Notes under the pieces: model-generated
Databases searched by the model: none
What the model was told of the DNA's origin: nothing
Seen by the model: the letters and a program-made list of their open reading frames with translations, nothing else
In this document: piece by piece, positions 8,293 to 16,456 of the stretch
How the letters are laid out: each line of letters starts with the position of its first letter
Position numbering within the stretch: the first letter of the stretch is position 1
Assembly: GCF_030518155.1 (NCBI RefSeq)
Contig: NZ_JAULRU010000154.1
Coordinates: 1 to 64,000 of the forward strand
Length of the DNA stretch: 64,000 bases
DNA from: Gilvimarinus gilvus
GTDB lineage: Bacteria > Pseudomonadota > Gammaproteobacteria > Pseudomonadales > Cellvibrionaceae
Direction of reading: 5' to 3'
Program-made: the position numbers and the translations under genes

Positions 8293-9327
8293 GTGGACGC
8301 ACTTTCTCTGGCCAACTTAGGTTGGCATGCCTATTTTCAACAGCAACTCTCCCTCGAAGAGTGGGAGGTTGCGATACCTGTACGTGTAATCGCGGCCCAC
8401 CGATCGCAACTGGATGCGACAGGCGATTTGGGCCTTATATCAATCCCACTTGCAACCGATATGCCAGCCATCACTGTGGGCGATTGGCTGTTGTTAAAGC
8501 AAGGCCGTTTTCAACGCCTGCTTGATCGAAGCAGCGTATTTACGCGCAAAGCACCGGGGCGAAAAGCGCAGGAGCAATTGCTGGCCGCCAATGTAGATAC
8601 CGCTTTTATCGTCTGCTCACTGAACGATGACTTCAACCTTAACCGAATTGAACGCTACTTAACGCTTTGCCACGATGCGGGCGCGGAGCCTGTGGTTGTA
8701 CTTACCAAGCAAGACCTCTGTATGGACGCGGATGAAAAACGCCAACAAATTCAACAATTGGACCCACTTCTGTGCGTAGAAACTGTGAATGGGCTCGATC
8801 CCGACAGTGCGGCACAACTCCAGCCTTGGTGTCGCGCAGGACAAACCATTGTCCTTCTGGGATCTTCCGGTGCAGGCAAATCGACTCTCACCAATACGCT
8901 GCTGAACAAACAAGAGCAAGTAACCGGAGGCATTCGCGAGGCTGACGACAAAGGGCGCCATACGACGACAGGCCGCACACTACTGTCTATGGCGGGCGGC
9001 GCCCTATTGATCGATACCCCGGGGTTACGCGAACTACAGCTTGCGGTAGACGATGAAGCAATTGCAGCGACATTTTCCGATATCACAAAGCTTGCCGACC
9101 ACTGTCGTTTTAGCGACTGCCAACACAACAATGAACCCGGCTGCGCGGTACTCAAAGCTTTAGAGTGCGGCGACTTGGACGAGCGTCGTTACCGCAGCTT
9201 TGTTAAGCTTAGTCGCGAGCAGTCGCGCAATCAGGCCTCACTCGCTGAGCGCCATAAGGCGGATAGAGCACTCGGTAAATTTTATAAGCGCACTTTAGCC
9301 GATGGCCATCGCCTTAAAGGCCGGTAA
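8293..9327 (+). CDS. rsgA: Ribosome small-subunit biogenesis GTPase RsgA
   Basis: 344 residues, usual length. RsgA is a circularly permuted GTPase that checks late 30S maturation. The N-terminal OB-fold (to about 110) is followed by the G4 motif (T-K-Q-D in V-V-L-T-K-Q-D-L), G1 G190-S-S-G-A-G-K-S-T198, a T-T-G-R G2 region and G3 D-T-P-G-L-R-E. The C-terminal zinc knuckle has C-R-F-S-D-C-Q-H and a later E-P-G-C. The start is GTG at 8293, supported by AAGGGG 5 bases upstream. It is preceded by a leader peptide, competing hairpins and a palindrome, an unusually elaborate 5' region for this housekeeping gene. Confidence 0.95.
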   Translation: MDALSLANLGWHAYFQQQLSLEEWEVAIPVRVIAAHRSQLDATGDLGLISIPLATDMPAITVGDWLLLKQGRFQRLLDRSSVFTRKAPGRKAQEQLLAANVDTAFIVCSLNDDFNLNRIERYLTLCHDAGAEPVVVLTKQDLCMDADEKRQQIQQLDPLLCVETVNGLDPDSAAQLQPWCRAGQTIVLLGSSGAGKSTLTNTLLNKQEQVTGGIREADDKGRHTTTGRTLLSMAGGALLIDTPGLRELQLAVDDEAIAATFSDITKLADHCRFSDCQHNNEPGCAVLKALECGDLDERRYRSFVKLSREQSRNQASLAERHKADRALGKFYKRTLADGHRLKGR

Positions 9328-9412
9328 CCTCGCGGCGAGAGCGTCGGTTCGCGCTCTCGCCACTTATCCGCTAATATCCAACCAGCATAAAATTGAACTT
9401 TTGGGAGTCAGC

Positions 9413-10276
9413 ATGTCCATAAATTCGGTCTTACACAAAATTAAGAATTACCCGTTAATCGCTCTATCCTGTGCCCTTTCGGTGAGCTGCTCGCAACAAG
9501 ACAGTACGCCCCAGCAATCCATTAACGACCCAACGCAAGAGCAATGGCAAACCCTGTTTAACGGCCAGGATTTGGATGATTGGATTATAAAAATTGCCGG
9601 TTACCCATTAAATGAAAATGCACTGGACACCTTTCAGGTAGAAGACGGCAAGCTGATTGTTAACTACGATCAATACGACGAGTTTGAAGGCCGCAATGGT
9701 CACATTTTCTACAAAGAGCCGTTCTCTTATTTTCGCATCAAAGTTGAATATCGCTTTGTTGGCGAGCAGGCCAAAGACGCGCCCGGTTGGGCATGGCGCA
9801 ATAACGGCATTATGTACCACGCACAATCACCAGAAAGTATGGCGTTTGAGCAAGGATACCCGGCCTGCATGGAGGTTCAACTGCTTGGCGGCAATGGTAC
9901 CGATAAGCGTCACACCTCCAACCTGGTAACTCCCGGATCGCATTCTGTATACCAAGGCGAGTTTCGCGAGGATCACATTATTGAGTCATCGAGCAAAACC
10001 TACCATGGCGATATTTGGGTAGAAGCTGAAGTAGAAGTCCATGGTGGTGACCTGGCTGTGCACTACGTAGAGGGAGAGGAAGTGATTCGTTACAGTGGTA
10101 TGCAATTGGATGATGGCACGCCATTAACGCAAGGCTATATTGCACTGCAAGCCGAAAGTGCGCCAATAGAATTCCGCAAGGTTGAAATTTTGAACCTCAA
10201 GGGCTGTATGGACTCGAAAGCGACGAACTACAAAACCTACTATGTCGCCAATGATATTGATAGTTGTGAGTACTGA
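9413..10276 (+). CDS. DUF1080 secreted/lipoprotein with C-terminal Cys motif
   Basis: 287 residues from ATG 9413, chosen because GGGAG sits 5 bases upstream and a signal sequence (I-A-L-S-C-A-L-S-V-S-C) begins there; a longer open frame upstream overlaps rsgA. The mature part is a DUF1080 beta-sandwich: W-Q-T-L-F-N-G-Q-D-L-D-D-W start, N-N-G-I-M-Y-H, E-V-Q-L-L-G-G, and Y-I-A-L-Q-A-E-S. It ends with G-C-M-D-S-K-A-T-N-Y ... D-S-C-E-Y, a small two-cysteine tail motif common on secreted Bacteroidetes proteins. Such proteins act on modified sugars or bind polysaccharide. The lipobox is imperfect, so periplasmic release is possible. Confidence 0.8.
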   Translation: MSINSVLHKIKNYPLIALSCALSVSCSQQDSTPQQSINDPTQEQWQTLFNGQDLDDWIIKIAGYPLNENALDTFQVEDGKLIVNYDQYDEFEGRNGHIFYKEPFSYFRIKVEYRFVGEQAKDAPGWAWRNNGIMYHAQSPESMAFEQGYPACMEVQLLGGNGTDKRHTSNLVTPGSHSVYQGEFREDHIIESSSKTYHGDIWVEAEVEVHGGDLAVHYVEGEEVIRYSGMQLDDGTPLTQGYIALQAESAPIEFRKVEILNLKGCMDSKATNYKTYYVANDIDSCEY

Positions 10277-10280
10277 TTAC

Positions 10281-10384
10281 GGTTGACGGTTGACGGTTGA
10301 CGGTTGACGGTTGACGGTTGACGGTTGACGGTTGACGGTTGACGGTTGACGGTTGACGGTTGACGGTTGACGGTTGACGGTTGA
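10281..10384. repeat. Heptanucleotide tandem repeat, about 15 copies of GGTTGAC
   Basis: Fourteen perfect head-to-tail GGTTGAC units plus a six-base partial unit, with no variation between units. The array begins 4 bases after the stop of the DUF1080 gene and ends before a strong hairpin. Perfect identity points to recent slippage expansion, so copy number is likely variable between strains. Confidence 0.95.
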
Positions 10385-10394
10385 AAGAATTATT

Positions 10395-10422
10395 CGCTAG
10401 CGGCATTTCTATGCCGCTAGCG
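10395..10422. terminator. Strong hairpin between convergent genes
   Basis: Perfect 12-base arms CGCTAGCGGCAT (10395-10406) and ATGCCGCTAGCG (10411-10422) around a TTCT loop, just after the minus-strand gene stop at 10429. T-runs are poor on both sides, so termination may be weak or factor-assisted. Confidence 0.65.
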
Positions 10423-10428
10423 CGTTGA

Positions 10429-11376
10429 CTAAAAACCTTCGGCGCCCATCCAGTCAATCATTACCTCAAACCAGTCTATTGGGTTACGCATACCAAACCC
10501 GTGCCCTCCTGTAGGCATAACAACCACGGCTGCACTAACGCCGTTATCCTGCAGAGATTTGTAGTAAGTTAATGAGTTGTCCACAACCACGGAACCGTCG
10601 TCACCAGAGTGTGCCAAAAATGCAGGCGGTGTATCTTTTGTTACCTGAAGCTCGCTAGAAAAATAGTCGATTAACTCTTCAGTGGGGCTGTCACCTAATA
10701 AATTTCGGCGCGAGCCCATATGCGCGATGCTTTCATCAAAGCTAATAACTGGGTAGATCAACACCTGAAAATCCGGCCGGACATCGCCCGGCTGCCAGTG
10801 CGGCAATACGGGATCATCAAAATGCACCGCGACAGAGGAGGCAAGATGGCCACCGGCGGAAAAGCCCATAATACCGACCTTACCTGGATTAACTCCCCAC
10901 TGCTGCGCATTGTCTCGTACTTGCACTAGCGCTTGTTGCGCGTCCTGGAGAGGGCCGAATTTTTTATCCTGCATATTGGCATCAAGTGGGTCACGATACT
11001 TCAACACAATCGCCGCAACTCCCTGTTCATTTAAGCGCTCGGCAACTTGATAGCCTTCTTTTACAACGGAAACACCGCCGTAGCCACCACCAGGCAGTAT
11101 CACCACTGCTGTACCCGTTGCCTTATCGCGCGCGGGCAAATACACCGTCATAGTCGGATAGGTGACACGCTGAATAAATGTATCTGGGTGGCTCGGATCT
11201 CTAACAACTTCAAGATCATCCGTGGCTATCGAGCCGGGTATGTCACCCGTATAAAGATCCATTACCTTGGGTTCAGCCGTTTCCATTGCATGTGTGCTGC
11301 CAAATTTCTGACCGGTGGTACAACCAACCACGCTAATCATCACCATACTTGCCAATATACTCAGCAATCTATTCAT
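10429..11376 (-). CDS. Alpha/beta-hydrolase lipoprotein (esterase, BD-FAE/acetyl xylan esterase-like)
   Basis: 315 residues. The signal peptide ends in the lipobox V-V-G-C19, so the protein is likely a membrane-anchored lipoprotein. The alpha/beta-hydrolase core shows the oxyanion H-G-G-type motif as P-G-G-G-Y-G-G (95-101), nucleophile G-F-S173-A-G-G, acid D259/D260 in H-S-G-D-D, and H292 in G-G-H-G-F-G. The family includes carbohydrate esterases that remove acetyl or feruloyl groups from hemicellulose, consistent with the xylan genes elsewhere in the window. Substrate specificity is inference. It is a single gene convergent with the DUF1080 gene. Confidence 0.85.
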   Translation of the reverse strand: MNRLLSILASMVMISVVGCTTGQKFGSTHAMETAEPKVMDLYTGDIPGSIATDDLEVVRDPSHPDTFIQRVTYPTMTVYLPARDKATGTAVVILPGGGYGGVSVVKEGYQVAERLNEQGVAAIVLKYRDPLDANMQDKKFGPLQDAQQALVQVRDNAQQWGVNPGKVGIMGFSAGGHLASSVAVHFDDPVLPHWQPGDVRPDFQVLIYPVISFDESIAHMGSRRNLLGDSPTEELIDYFSSELQVTKDTPPAFLAHSGDDGSVVVDNSLTYYKSLQDNGVSAAVVVMPTGGHGFGMRNPIDWFEVMIDWMGAEGF

Positions 11377-11520
11377 TATTGAATACCTCAGAAATGAGCT
11401 CAGTATGCGACATCGCGAACACTGGTTAGAAGCGCGACAGTAAAAGCCATTTTTCAGTCATCTATTAAGCTTTCTTCGTAACTGTAAACTGACCCTGCCA
11501 ATTCCCAACAATAGCCACAC

Positions 11521-12498
11521 TCAGGCAGATTGAGACTCTGTTTCTGCCTTACTGCCCCCCACATAACTGGCAGCCTTCTCCCCCATTTCGCGGAATTTAT
11601 CTGATGCACCCGACAGCTTTTGATCCCACTCAGGGTTTGGTGTTTGTCCTTCAATGGTTTTGAAATAAACCTGCATCATCGCGGCAACCGCAAGAGGCTC
11701 GAGTACGGCCGCCTTAATACTCCAGGCCAGTATCACTGCAAATATAACACTCAGCATAGCCCCGGGAGAGCCAGGGAACAGAGCGACCAATCCGGCAACA
11801 GGTGCCACCACAACCAGAAAAATAAGGAACGCCGTCACATACATAAACAACATTAAAAATACGGCATTTTTAAGCATGGTTTTATAGTTCTGGGCGTAAA
11901 GAATGAGTGCATCTTTACTGGACTGCCAGGGGTTGTCACTACCGATTTTAATGTTGTAGGCCAATATGACTTCATCAACGTAAGTTAAAGACACATTAAT
12001 GATTTTGTTTACAAAGCCCACCAAACCACTCAGCCCGGGAATCGGTATAAAATTAGAAATCATCATCGTCATGCGGTTAAGCGCACGCAAGATACCCTTA
12101 ATGAGCTGATCTAAACCGAAAAGAATGGATGATTCTTTAAAGCGCTCTTTAACCACTGCCTGGCCGTGTTCAATCTGCGAGCGCCCCTCAGGAAGTTCTT
12201 TGTCCTGAATTAGCTCTACCAATACGGCTATATGACCGGCCTTTATCAGGTACAGTAAGTATTCGCGCGCAAAGTAAAGCACAGCACTGACCAGGCCAAA
12301 ACCGATAGCGCCACCGATAAAGGCGCCACCGCCTTGACCGTCCCCGAACGACGTAACCCCATAACCAATCCCGGCGCCAACCCCGGTTATCAGGATGTAG
12401 GCCAATGTAATTCCTACATAGACAACCAGGCGCATCAATAAAAATGGCACGGTTTTTCGCATTAGACCAATGGCTTCGCCAAGATTAAAATCCCACAT
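11521..12498 (-). CDS. Conserved multi-pass membrane protein, unknown function
   Basis: 325 residues with hydrophobic segments near 17-40, 58-82, a central amphipathic region and two long segments near 210-265, followed by a soluble polar tail. Gly-rich stretches (G-V-G-A-G-I-G-Y-G, G-G-G-A-F-I-G-G-A-I-G-F-G) sit in or near membrane spans. No catalytic motif is seen. It is monocistronic, between an esterase gene and an ABC remnant. I do not recognise a named family. Confidence 0.65.
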   Translation of the reverse strand: MWDFNLGEAIGLMRKTVPFLLMRLVVYVGITLAYILITGVGAGIGYGVTSFGDGQGGGAFIGGAIGFGLVSAVLYFAREYLLYLIKAGHIAVLVELIQDKELPEGRSQIEHGQAVVKERFKESSILFGLDQLIKGILRALNRMTMMISNFIPIPGLSGLVGFVNKIINVSLTYVDEVILAYNIKIGSDNPWQSSKDALILYAQNYKTMLKNAVFLMLFMYVTAFLIFLVVVAPVAGLVALFPGSPGAMLSVIFAVILAWSIKAAVLEPLAVAAMMQVYFKTIEGQTPNPEWDQKLSGASDKFREMGEKAASYVGGSKAETESQSA

Positions 12499-12542
12499 AC
12501 CGTCACTCCGTTACTGGTTGCATAAACTACGATCATACTCTC

Positions 12543-12960
12543 CTAACGCAGGCAATCAAGCAAAGGTACCTTGCCACTGAGGTCCAAGCTATTGCGCCGC
12601 GTCGCTACGACTTTCAACACGCATGCCTTCAAGTAAATTGAACCCATGGTAAAGCACCACTCGGTCACCCTGCGAGAAACCGTTGAACACTTGCAGTACG
12701 ACGCGCCCAATGGTGCTATGGAGTGCACCGGTGGGTCCATCATAAAACCGTACTGTAGGCCGCCTGGCAATGGCCCGGGTAATGGCAACACGTTGTTGCT
12801 CACCGCCGGAGGGCTGCGCAGGAAAACGATGACGGCGATGTTCCAACCCGACCATGGCCACGGCGTTTGCCGGGGTCAGTGGCTGGTGTTTAAAGGCGTC
12901 GATATAATATTCCCTGTCAATCAATGCGCGCCCGTGAAGTTCGCAACAATATAGGATAGT
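12543..12960 (-). pseudogene. Decayed ABC transporter ATPase (LolD/MacB type) remnant
   Basis: An open stretch of about 110 codons (12589-12924) keeps the second half of an ABC ATPase: M-V-G-L-E-H-R-R-H-R-F-P-A-Q-P-S-G-G-E-Q-Q-R-V-A-I (signature) and a Walker B region now reading Y-D-G-P-T-G-A-L-H-S, where functional homologues have D-E-P-T-G-A-L-D-S. The Walker A half is absent, the catalytic Glu is Gly, the D-loop Asp is His, and the H-loop reads Y-H-G. No partner permease is adjacent. This is best explained as a deletion relic. Confidence 0.75.
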
Positions 12961-12989
12961 ATCCCCGACTGATCAGACCAATACAAACC

Positions 12990-13547
12990 ATGCGAAAAAT
13001 TAATGTTATCGGCACCAGCGGCAGCGGTAAAAGCACATTTGCACGCGCGTTAGCTCAGGCCCTTGATTATCCTTATATTGAAATGGACGCGTTGTTCTGG
13101 AAGCCCAATTGGCAGGAGTCCGGCGACGCGGAGTTCTTCGCCAAAATTCGCCACGCTACCGACGCGGATGCCTGGGTACTCGATGGCAACTATACACGCA
13201 GCCAGCCGATTAAGTGGCGCGACATTGATACCATTATTTGGATTGACTTTGGCTTACTTCGCACTTTTTATCAAGCCCTCAAGCGAGCTCTATCGCGCAT
13301 TTGGACCGGCCAAGAATTGTGGCCCAATACCGGCAATAGAGAAAGCTTGCGCCTGTTGTTTTCACGCCACTCCATTTTGCTGTGGACCTTGCGGATGTAC
13401 CCCATCAACAAAAAACGTTACGCCACTCTAATGAACGACCCGACACTGGCGCAGATTAATTTTGTGCGCCTGACATCGACTAAACAGTGTCAGCTGTTTC
13501 TCACTCAACTTGCCACTAGAGCTAAGCAAAGCAATTGGGACACTTAA
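12990..13547 (+). CDS. P-loop kinase, adenylate kinase-like (FlaR/topology-modulation family)
   Basis: 185 residues, cytosolic. A Walker A motif G8-T-S-G-S-G-K-S-T16 opens the protein, followed by Y-I-E-M-D-A-L-F-W-K-P-N-W, typical of the small 'adenylate kinase-like / DNA topology modulation' group, and W-V-L-D-G-N-Y as the second conserved block. A nucleotide- or small-molecule kinase activity is likely, but the substrate is unknown. The CPBP protease gene starts on its last stop base (TAATG), suggesting co-translation. Confidence 0.8.
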   Translation: MRKINVIGTSGSGKSTFARALAQALDYPYIEMDALFWKPNWQESGDAEFFAKIRHATDADAWVLDGNYTRSQPIKWRDIDTIIWIDFGLLRTFYQALKRALSRIWTGQELWPNTGNRESLRLLFSRHSILLWTLRMYPINKKRYATLMNDPTLAQINFVRLTSTKQCQLFLTQLATRAKQSNWDT

Positions 13548-14122
13548 TGAACCGCAAGACCTTTTGGGTCATGGCCCTGTTTGAAGGAGGACTAGGCGTC
13601 GTAGCGTTGGTCGTTTTACTATTACTGCAGGCGCCAATCCCCCTGCTGGGCAATACAGGAGTTTGGAGTTTATTGTGGGGCGCCGGCGCGGCGTTACTAA
13701 CCTACGCACTACTAGTGGCGGCGCTGCGACTTTGGCCTTTTTTTCAGGCCAAACTCTCGGCACATATTTGGCAGCTGCGGCAACTATTTGTATCACTCAG
13801 TTTGATCGAGTTTGCGTTTATAGCGACATTGGCGGGAATTGGGGAGGAGCTGTTGTTTAGGGTACTGCTGCAATCCTGGCTCGACACCTGGCTACCGGCA
13901 AGCTTTGCAATCATCATATCTGCCCTAATATTCGCCGCCATGCACTGGCTGTCTGTTACCTATCTCACGGTGACACTGGTCATGGGGCTGGTTTTTGGCG
14001 TCGTCTATCACATTACCCAAAGCCTGGTGTTGGTTGCCAGCTGGCACGGAATATACGACTTTATCGCGCTGGTCGTCGTCTCACGGCGGCCGCACTGGCT
14101 ATTACCTACTAAAGACCAATAG
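13547..14122 (+). CDS. CPBP-family intramembrane metalloprotease (Abi/Rce1-like)
   Basis: 191 residues from ATG 13547, overlapping the upstream stop by one base; a TTG 12 bases earlier is a weaker alternative. It has about six membrane segments and the family motifs E100-E-L-L-F-R105 (EExxxR), H133 in A-A-M-H-W, and Y-H155 with a last H167 in S-W-H-G. The family cleaves membrane proteins or prenylated substrates, and in bacteria often gives self-immunity to peptides. No bacteriocin gene is seen beside it, so the role is open. Confidence 0.85.
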   Translation: MNRKTFWVMALFEGGLGVVALVVLLLLQAPIPLLGNTGVWSLLWGAGAALLTYALLVAALRLWPFFQAKLSAHIWQLRQLFVSLSLIEFAFIATLAGIGEELLFRVLLQSWLDTWLPASFAIIISALIFAAMHWLSVTYLTVTLVMGLVFGVVYHITQSLVLVASWHGIYDFIALVVVSRRPHWLLPTKDQ

Positions 14123-14223
14123 CAAACAATGTGCTTGTGGGGGTTTCTATTGTATTCTAAGTACAAGACTCGCGGGCTGCAGAAATACCTTCATGACCCC
14201 GCCCAATTGACATAGGCCTTGCA

Positions 14224-14460
14224 ATGAAAAAGCTCGACAATGAAAAAGAACTGGTCAAAAAGGCCCTTAGGGTTGGCTCGGTGTACGCAGAAAAACGGGG
14301 CGCGGCAAAGTTTGAGGCTAACGATTCAGCCGCTGACCGCATGCTGTACATCTATCGATTGCTGGTTCACGACAAGCTAGTCCAACCACTTCCGGAAGAT
14401 CAGGTCTCACAAAAATCCATTCAGCATAAACTGGCCTTATGGGCATCTCGATTAGATTAA
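14224..14460 (+). CDS. Small cytosolic protein, DUF5062-like
   Basis: 78 residues, highly charged: M-K-K-L-D-N-E-K-E-L-V-K-K-A-L, then Y-A-E-K-R-G-A, D-S-A-A-D-R-M-L-Y-I-Y-R-L-L-V-H-D-K. Length and block pattern resemble the DUF5062 small proteins of Vibrio and relatives; this recognition is from memory. Function is unknown. It is a single gene with no membrane or signal segment. Confidence 0.65.
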   Translation: MKKLDNEKELVKKALRVGSVYAEKRGAAKFEANDSAADRMLYIYRLLVHDKLVQPLPEDQVSQKSIQHKLALWASRLD

Positions 14461-14582
14461 CACCGCTAGGCTATGTTGAGCTGATACAATAATAGTGAGC
14501 GCTTTCCAACTCAGCGCGCACTGGTTTGCAGGATTTGGGGGCAAGCCAATAACAAAACAAAAATATACAGAGGAAGTACTCC

Positions 14583-16109
14583 GTGATTCGTTTTCTTTCC
14601 TTCTCGCACCGGTTAACCAAACTGGCGCTGGCCGGCCTTATTGCCGCTTTTTGCACCGCCTGTGGCAGCGACTCCGATAACACAAGCCAGCAAGATACAC
14701 TCGACGACGCTGTTCAAGCAGAAATTACCGATCGCCAATTAACGGGCGACCCGAGCACTGGCCGTAATTTACCATCCATTGATACCCCCAAGGCGCAACT
14801 GGGCAAGCACTTATTTTTCAGTAAGGCGCTCAGTGGCGACATGGATACCGGTTGCGTCACCTGCCACCACCCAACGCTGGGCGGCGGCGATGATCTGAGC
14901 TTGTCTGTTGGTGTCGATGCCGACCTACCCGATGTACTCGGCCCCGGTCGGTTACACAGTGGCGCCGGCGACCATTTCGATGGCGGCCCAACCGTGCCGC
15001 GCAATGCCCCCACAACTTTCAATATTGGCATGTGGGACAAGGTCCTGTTTCACGACGGCCGAGTAGAAAGTTTGGGTAAAACAGCGAGTATGGGCGGCGC
15101 CGACGGCATGGGCATTCGCACACCCGATGTGCCTTTCGCCAGCGCTGACCCAGATGCTGGCGCAGGCCTCGTAGTGGCACAGGCCCGCTTTCCGGTTACC
15201 TCCCCCGAGGAAATGAAAAACTTTGGCTTCTTCAACGGCGCAACCAACCAGGAAGTGCGTCAATTTTTACAAGAACGCCTCGGTGACTACGGCACCCCAC
15301 CCGGCGGCCCACTGGCCGTAAACAGTTGGCTGGAATTATTTCAGGACGCCTACGGCCCCTCCGGTAACTCTGAGGAGGTAGTCACTTTTAACAACATGGC
15401 CGATGCCATCGCCGCCTACGAAAACTCTCAGGTTTTTGTCGATACGCCTTGGAAAGCCTACGTGGAAGGTGATACGACTGCGCTGACCCAGGCGCAAAAA
15501 CGTGGCGCTTTGTTGTTTTTCCGCTCTGTCGATGAGGGCGGCGCAGATTGCGCAGCCTGCCACACCGGCGATTTCTTTACCGATGAAGACTTCCACAACG
15601 TAGCGATGATTCAAGTAGGCCGGGGTAAAGGCAACGGAGCAACAGGTACGGAAGATTTCGGACGCTTTCGCGAGACGGGACTAGAGAAGGATCGCTTCGC
15701 TTTCCGCACGCCAACTTTGCTCAACGTCGGTGTAACCGGTCCTTGGGGCCACGCCGGTGCCTTTACCAGTATGGAAGCGTTTATTCGCCAGCACACCGAC
15801 CCCGAGCGAGGCCTGGCCGAATACGACTGGCATCAAATCGACGCCAATGTTCAGGTTGACCACGCGCAGGCCAACTCACAGGCGGCACTGGATCACTGGC
15901 TGGACTTGTTGGCCAACGGTGAATCCTTACTGCCTATAGTTGAGCTAACCGATAGGGAAGTGAATGATCTGGTGGCATTTATGGACGCGCTTACCGACCC
16001 GTGTGTCGAAAGCCGCGAGTGCCTGGCGCCGTGGATTCCGGCCGATGATGAGTTAGATCCGGACGGCATGCGCGTCATAGCCGTCGATATGTATGGCGAG
16101 TATCTGTAG
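14583..16109 (+). CDS. Di-haem cytochrome c peroxidase / MauG-family protein
   Basis: 508 residues from GTG 14583, supported by AGAGGAAG upstream. The N-terminus is a lipoprotein-like signal (C-T-A-C27-G-S-D). Two haem c sites are present: C91-V-T-C-H95 and C323-A-A-C-H327, the spacing of bacterial di-haem peroxidases and MauG relatives. The protein is longer than CcpA-type enzymes (~330) because of inserts between the haems. The family reduces peroxide or oxidises protein or organic substrates in the periplasm. It is convergent with the cupin/haem operon, and haem supply from that operon is coincidental as far as sequence shows. Confidence 0.88.
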   Translation: MIRFLSFSHRLTKLALAGLIAAFCTACGSDSDNTSQQDTLDDAVQAEITDRQLTGDPSTGRNLPSIDTPKAQLGKHLFFSKALSGDMDTGCVTCHHPTLGGGDDLSLSVGVDADLPDVLGPGRLHSGAGDHFDGGPTVPRNAPTTFNIGMWDKVLFHDGRVESLGKTASMGGADGMGIRTPDVPFASADPDAGAGLVVAQARFPVTSPEEMKNFGFFNGATNQEVRQFLQERLGDYGTPPGGPLAVNSWLELFQDAYGPSGNSEEVVTFNNMADAIAAYENSQVFVDTPWKAYVEGDTTALTQAQKRGALLFFRSVDEGGADCAACHTGDFFTDEDFHNVAMIQVGRGKGNGATGTEDFGRFRETGLEKDRFAFRTPTLLNVGVTGPWGHAGAFTSMEAFIRQHTDPERGLAEYDWHQIDANVQVDHAQANSQAALDHWLDLLANGESLLPIVELTDREVNDLVAFMDALTDPCVESRECLAPWIPADDELDPDGMRVIAVDMYGEYL

Positions 16110-16117
16110 CGTTTAGG

Positions 16118-16456
16118 CTATGCCCGCACGGCTGGCGGTATAAACACCGCCAGCCATATTGTATTTTCATCGGCCAAAGTGCCTTCCACACGGTGACGAG
16201 TACCGGCGGGTATCATTACGTAATCCCCCGGTGCCAGCGCCTGCTCTGCATCGTTTTCCCAGCGCAGCACCGCGCCACCACTTAGCAGAATAATCCACTC
16301 GTGCTCGTCTTGCTGATACCAAAAGTCGGGGGCACTGCTGTGACCGCGCGAGACGATGCGCTCAATGCGAACACCGGCCACACTCGCTAACGTTGTAAAC
16401 AACTCTTCGGGCAGCTGTTCGGGAATATCCGCCAATATTTGCCCAACAGGTATCAC
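16118..16456 (-). CDS. Small cupin-domain protein at the end of the haem operon
   Basis: 112 residues, one cupin barrel. The metal-type pattern reads H-E-W in D-E-H-E-W-I-I-L-L-S-G, then P-G-D-Y-V-M-I-P-A-G-T-R-H-R. The start is GTG 16456, overlapping the hemY stop by 4 bases (GTGA), so translation is coupled to hemY. Function is unknown; small cupins may be metal-binding enzymes or ligand sensors. Finding it as last gene of the hemC-D-X-Y unit is unusual, since Pseudomonas hemY is not known to me to carry one. Confidence 0.8.
   Translation of the reverse strand: MIPVGQILADIPEQLPEELFTTLASVAGVRIERIVSRGHSSAPDFWYQQDEHEWIILLSGGAVLRWENDAEQALAPGDYVMIPAGTRHRVEGTLADENTIWLAVFIPPAVRA
16130..16155 (+). 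terminator. Hairpin ending the peroxidase transcript, inside the cupin gene end
   Basis: Perfect 10-base arms GGCTGGCGGT (16130-16139) and ACCGCCAGCC (16146-16155) with loop ATAAAC, 20 bases after the peroxidase stop and overlapping the 3' end of the convergent cupin gene. No strong T-run follows. Confidence 0.5.

Noticed and set aside
8250-8525. Plus-strand frame overlapping the rsgA start
   Set aside because: Out of frame with rsgA, no family resemblance, and rsgA's own GTG and Shine-Dalgarno explain the region.
10281-10384. Possible CRISPR array
   Set aside because: Units are 7 bases, directly adjacent, with no spacers and no cas genes.
10197-10457. Open frame encoding repeated R-Q-P-S-T-V-N heptapeptides
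   Set aside because: It is a by-product of the 7-base tandem repeat, which stays open in every frame; not a protein.
12646-12954. 102-codon plus-strand open frame
   Set aside because: It is the antisense shadow of the decayed ABC ATPase.
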